DNA from: JANQLU01 sp964434955
Lineage (GTDB): Bacteria > Planctomycetota > Planctomycetia > Pirellulales > Pirellulaceae
DNA: 7,473 bases
Assembly (NCBI GenBank): GCA_964434955.1
Contig: CAYSXI010000227.1
Span: 1-7,473 of the forward strand
Direction: 5' to 3'
Shown here in pieces: positions 6,741 to 7,473 of this stretch; the first letter of the stretch is position 1, and each line of letters opens with the position of its first letter. The notes beneath the pieces are model-generated. The model was not told the DNA's origin. It did not search any database and saw only the letters and a program-made list of their open reading frames with translations. The position numbers and the translations under genes were made by a program.

Positions 6741-6742
6741 GC

Positions 6743-7087
6743 TTATTCCTTCCACTCATCGTCGAAGTTGAATCGATTGTCCCAAACTGACTGCGTGAAA
6801 ACGTGGTATTCGCTACCTATGACCTTGTGTCGATACTTTCCTGACTTGCATCTCCGACGAACCGTCAGGCTATCTCGATTCAAGAACTCGGCCACTTCGC
6901 TCGGCCGCATCGTTGGTCGAGTCAGAATTGGGTGCTCCACGTTAGTCGACGGCAATTCGGATTCAATGCTCTTTCCCGAAACAGCTGGGGAACCTTGCTG
7001 CTGTTGGCATAAAAATACGCCAAACGCGATCATTGCCTTCCCCAGGTCAGAAAGCTCAGTTCCTTCCAAGTAATCCTTTATGTCCAT
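6743..7087 (-). CDS. small winged-HTH protein, excisionase-like
   Basis: A 114-residue protein whose C-terminal half (about 59-104) matches the MerR-like/excisionase helix-turn-helix pattern. RPSEVAEFLNRDSLTVRRRCKSG is the two-helix motif, and YRHKVIGSEYHVF is the beta wing ending before a last helix. By family knowledge such proteins bend DNA at att sites and steer the integrase toward excision, or act as element regulators. The N-terminal half (1-58) has a helix with a QQQQ run and then a loose linker; I do not recognise it. It lies directly upstream of int with a two-base gap, forming an xis-int pair. The start is uncertain: the ATG at 7087 has a weak GGAA seven bases upstream, while an in-frame GTG at 7120 (adding 11 residues) has no ribosome site. 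It could instead be a repressor of the element. Confidence 0.75.
   Translation of the reverse strand: MDIKDYLEGTELSDLGKAMIAFGVFLCQQQQGSPAVSGKSIESELPSTNVEHPILTRPTMRPSEVAEFLNRDSLTVRRRCKSGKYRHKVIGSEYHVFTQSVWDNRFNFDDEWKE
6747..6753 (-). promoter_or_regulatory. ribosome binding site of int inside the upstream gene
   Basis: GGAAGGA on the minus strand, six bases before the ATG at 6740, overlapping the last codons of the excisionase-like gene. It fixes the integrase start and implies translational coupling. Confidence 0.6.
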
Positions 7088-7122
7088 TGCAAATTTCCAA
7101 CTTGCATGGCCATCCGTCACTG

Positions 7123-7140
7123 GTTACATTAGTGCGTAAC
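7123..7140. promoter_or_regulatory. possible operator upstream of the excisionase-like gene
   Basis: GTTAC and GTAAC flank eight bases, an operator-like inverted repeat just upstream of the HTH gene. Self-regulation by the HTH protein would fit, but this is inferred from position only. Confidence 0.25.
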
Positions 7141-7174
7141 GGTAGAGGCCACGCTCCGGCGTGTGACTAAACCA

Positions 7175-7217
7175 CCGGCTCAATCAGGTCTTCCACAAAA
7201 AACTCAGATTGAGTCGG
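7175..7217. repeat. 11-bp inverted repeat (hairpin)
   Basis: CCGGCTCAATC (7175-7185) pairs with GATTGAGTCGG (7207-7217) through 11 positions, one of them a G-T pair, around a 21-base A-rich loop. A small alternative stem (ACTCA 7202-7206/TGAGT 7210-7214) uses part of the same arm, so two conformations compete. Confidence 0.5.
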
Positions 7218-7226
7218 GCAAAAGAG

Positions 7227-7296
7227 AACATTCTGAGAATGAAGAAATAAGGCCGACTCGTCGCCGCGAGCTCGGCTTTCTTCATGCGCGAATGTT
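7227..7296. repeat. long interrupted inverted repeat
   Basis: Four nested stems line up on one axis: AACATTC (7227-7233)/GAATGTT (7290-7296), GAAGAAA (7241-7247)/TTTCTTC (7277-7283), GCCGA (7252-7256)/TCGGC (7272-7276) and CTCG (7257-7260)/CGAG (7267-7270), with a six-base loop. Internal loops and one bulged C separate them. That is 23 paired positions in 70 bases. A T-run (7295-7300) overlaps the right arm. It could be a structured RNA, a terminator or a DNA recognition site; nothing seen decides between these. Confidence 0.55.
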
Positions 7297-7473
7297 TTTT
7301 CAGAGAATCGGCGGAGGGCGAGCGAGAAAGCCCGAACAAACGGAAAAGTCAACGCGACCTTGCAATATTCGCGCGCATACGACGATAACGGTCATAGCCG
7401 AGACACCTTTCTTGTGCATGCAAGATTGGATGTTGGGGAGTAAAGCCTCACAGTTGGCGCTGCTCGGCCTTTT

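Larger units (their letters stand above)
7088..7473. other. hairpin-rich stretch without a credible gene
   Basis: No open frame here has a believable start, ribosome site or recognisable protein. The one 61-codon reverse frame (7167-7352) begins at TTG and runs through the hairpins. What stands out is secondary structure: GTTAC (7123-7127)/GTAAC (7136-7140), CACGC (7150-7154)/GCGTG (7159-7163), an 11-bp stem at 7175-7217 and a long interrupted hairpin at 7227-7296. The promoter of the xis-int pair should lie here, but I see no clear -35/-10. Confidence 0.5.

Noticed and set aside
7227..7296. Integron attC site
   Set aside because: AAC and GTT do lie at the ends, but the flanking bases do not fit the RYYYAAC/GTTRRRY core sites and no integron integrase is present.
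7227..7296. Retron-type msr/msd hairpin
   Set aside because: A long hairpin alone is not enough; no reverse transcriptase is encoded in the window.
7167..7352. 61-codon reverse-strand frame at the right end
   Set aside because: It starts at TTG with a stop not far upstream, has no ribosome site, and spans the inverted repeats; no recognisable protein.

Overview
The window reads as a piece of a bacterial chromosome, most likely a planctomycete (Pirellulales-like). This is an inference from the gene types: a polymerase/ligase of the Wzy_C class with a long TPR tail, a WecA-like transferase with a large soluble C-terminal extension, a small secreted protein with one CxxCH motif, and an integrase whose motif-II region (QNLRSS) resembles planctomycete integrases as I recall them. 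Weak or absent Shine-Dalgarno sequences at some genes fit. No species can be named from the sequence alone.

Left part (1-3965): two same-strand envelope-glycan genes. The first, whose 5' part appears to lie outside the window, is an O-antigen ligase/polymerase-type membrane protein ending in TPR-like helices. After a 224-base gap comes a polyprenyl-phosphate sugar-1-phosphate transferase with all the signature motifs. Together they suggest surface or exopolysaccharide synthesis: the transferase would start the lipid-linked chain, and the ligase/polymerase would extend or transfer it outside the membrane.

Middle part (3966-5402): a 76-residue CxxC/CxxC zinc-ribbon-like protein with its own candidate promoter, then a 328-base gap, then a 139-residue exported protein with one haem-c-type motif and a lysine-rich tail. 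That gene is closed by a strong intrinsic terminator. A tRNA-Val(UAC) gene follows, with a good sigma70-type promoter and a likely terminator.

Right part (5403-7473): this looks like one end of an integrative element inserted at the 3' side of tRNA-Val. About 160 bases dense in short direct and inverted repeats separate the tRNA from a convergent tyrosine recombinase gene (minus strand). The recombinase is translationally coupled to an upstream gene for a small excisionase-like winged-HTH protein. Beyond it lie more than 380 bases with no credible gene but several hairpins, one of them a long interrupted inverted repeat. The cargo and the second attachment site, if present, lie past the right edge.

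No complete new defence or other system is visible. The best leads are the repeat-packed tRNA/integrase junction, the structured non-coding stretch at the right end, the altered catalytic motif of the integrase, and the uncharacterised C-terminal domain of the transferase.
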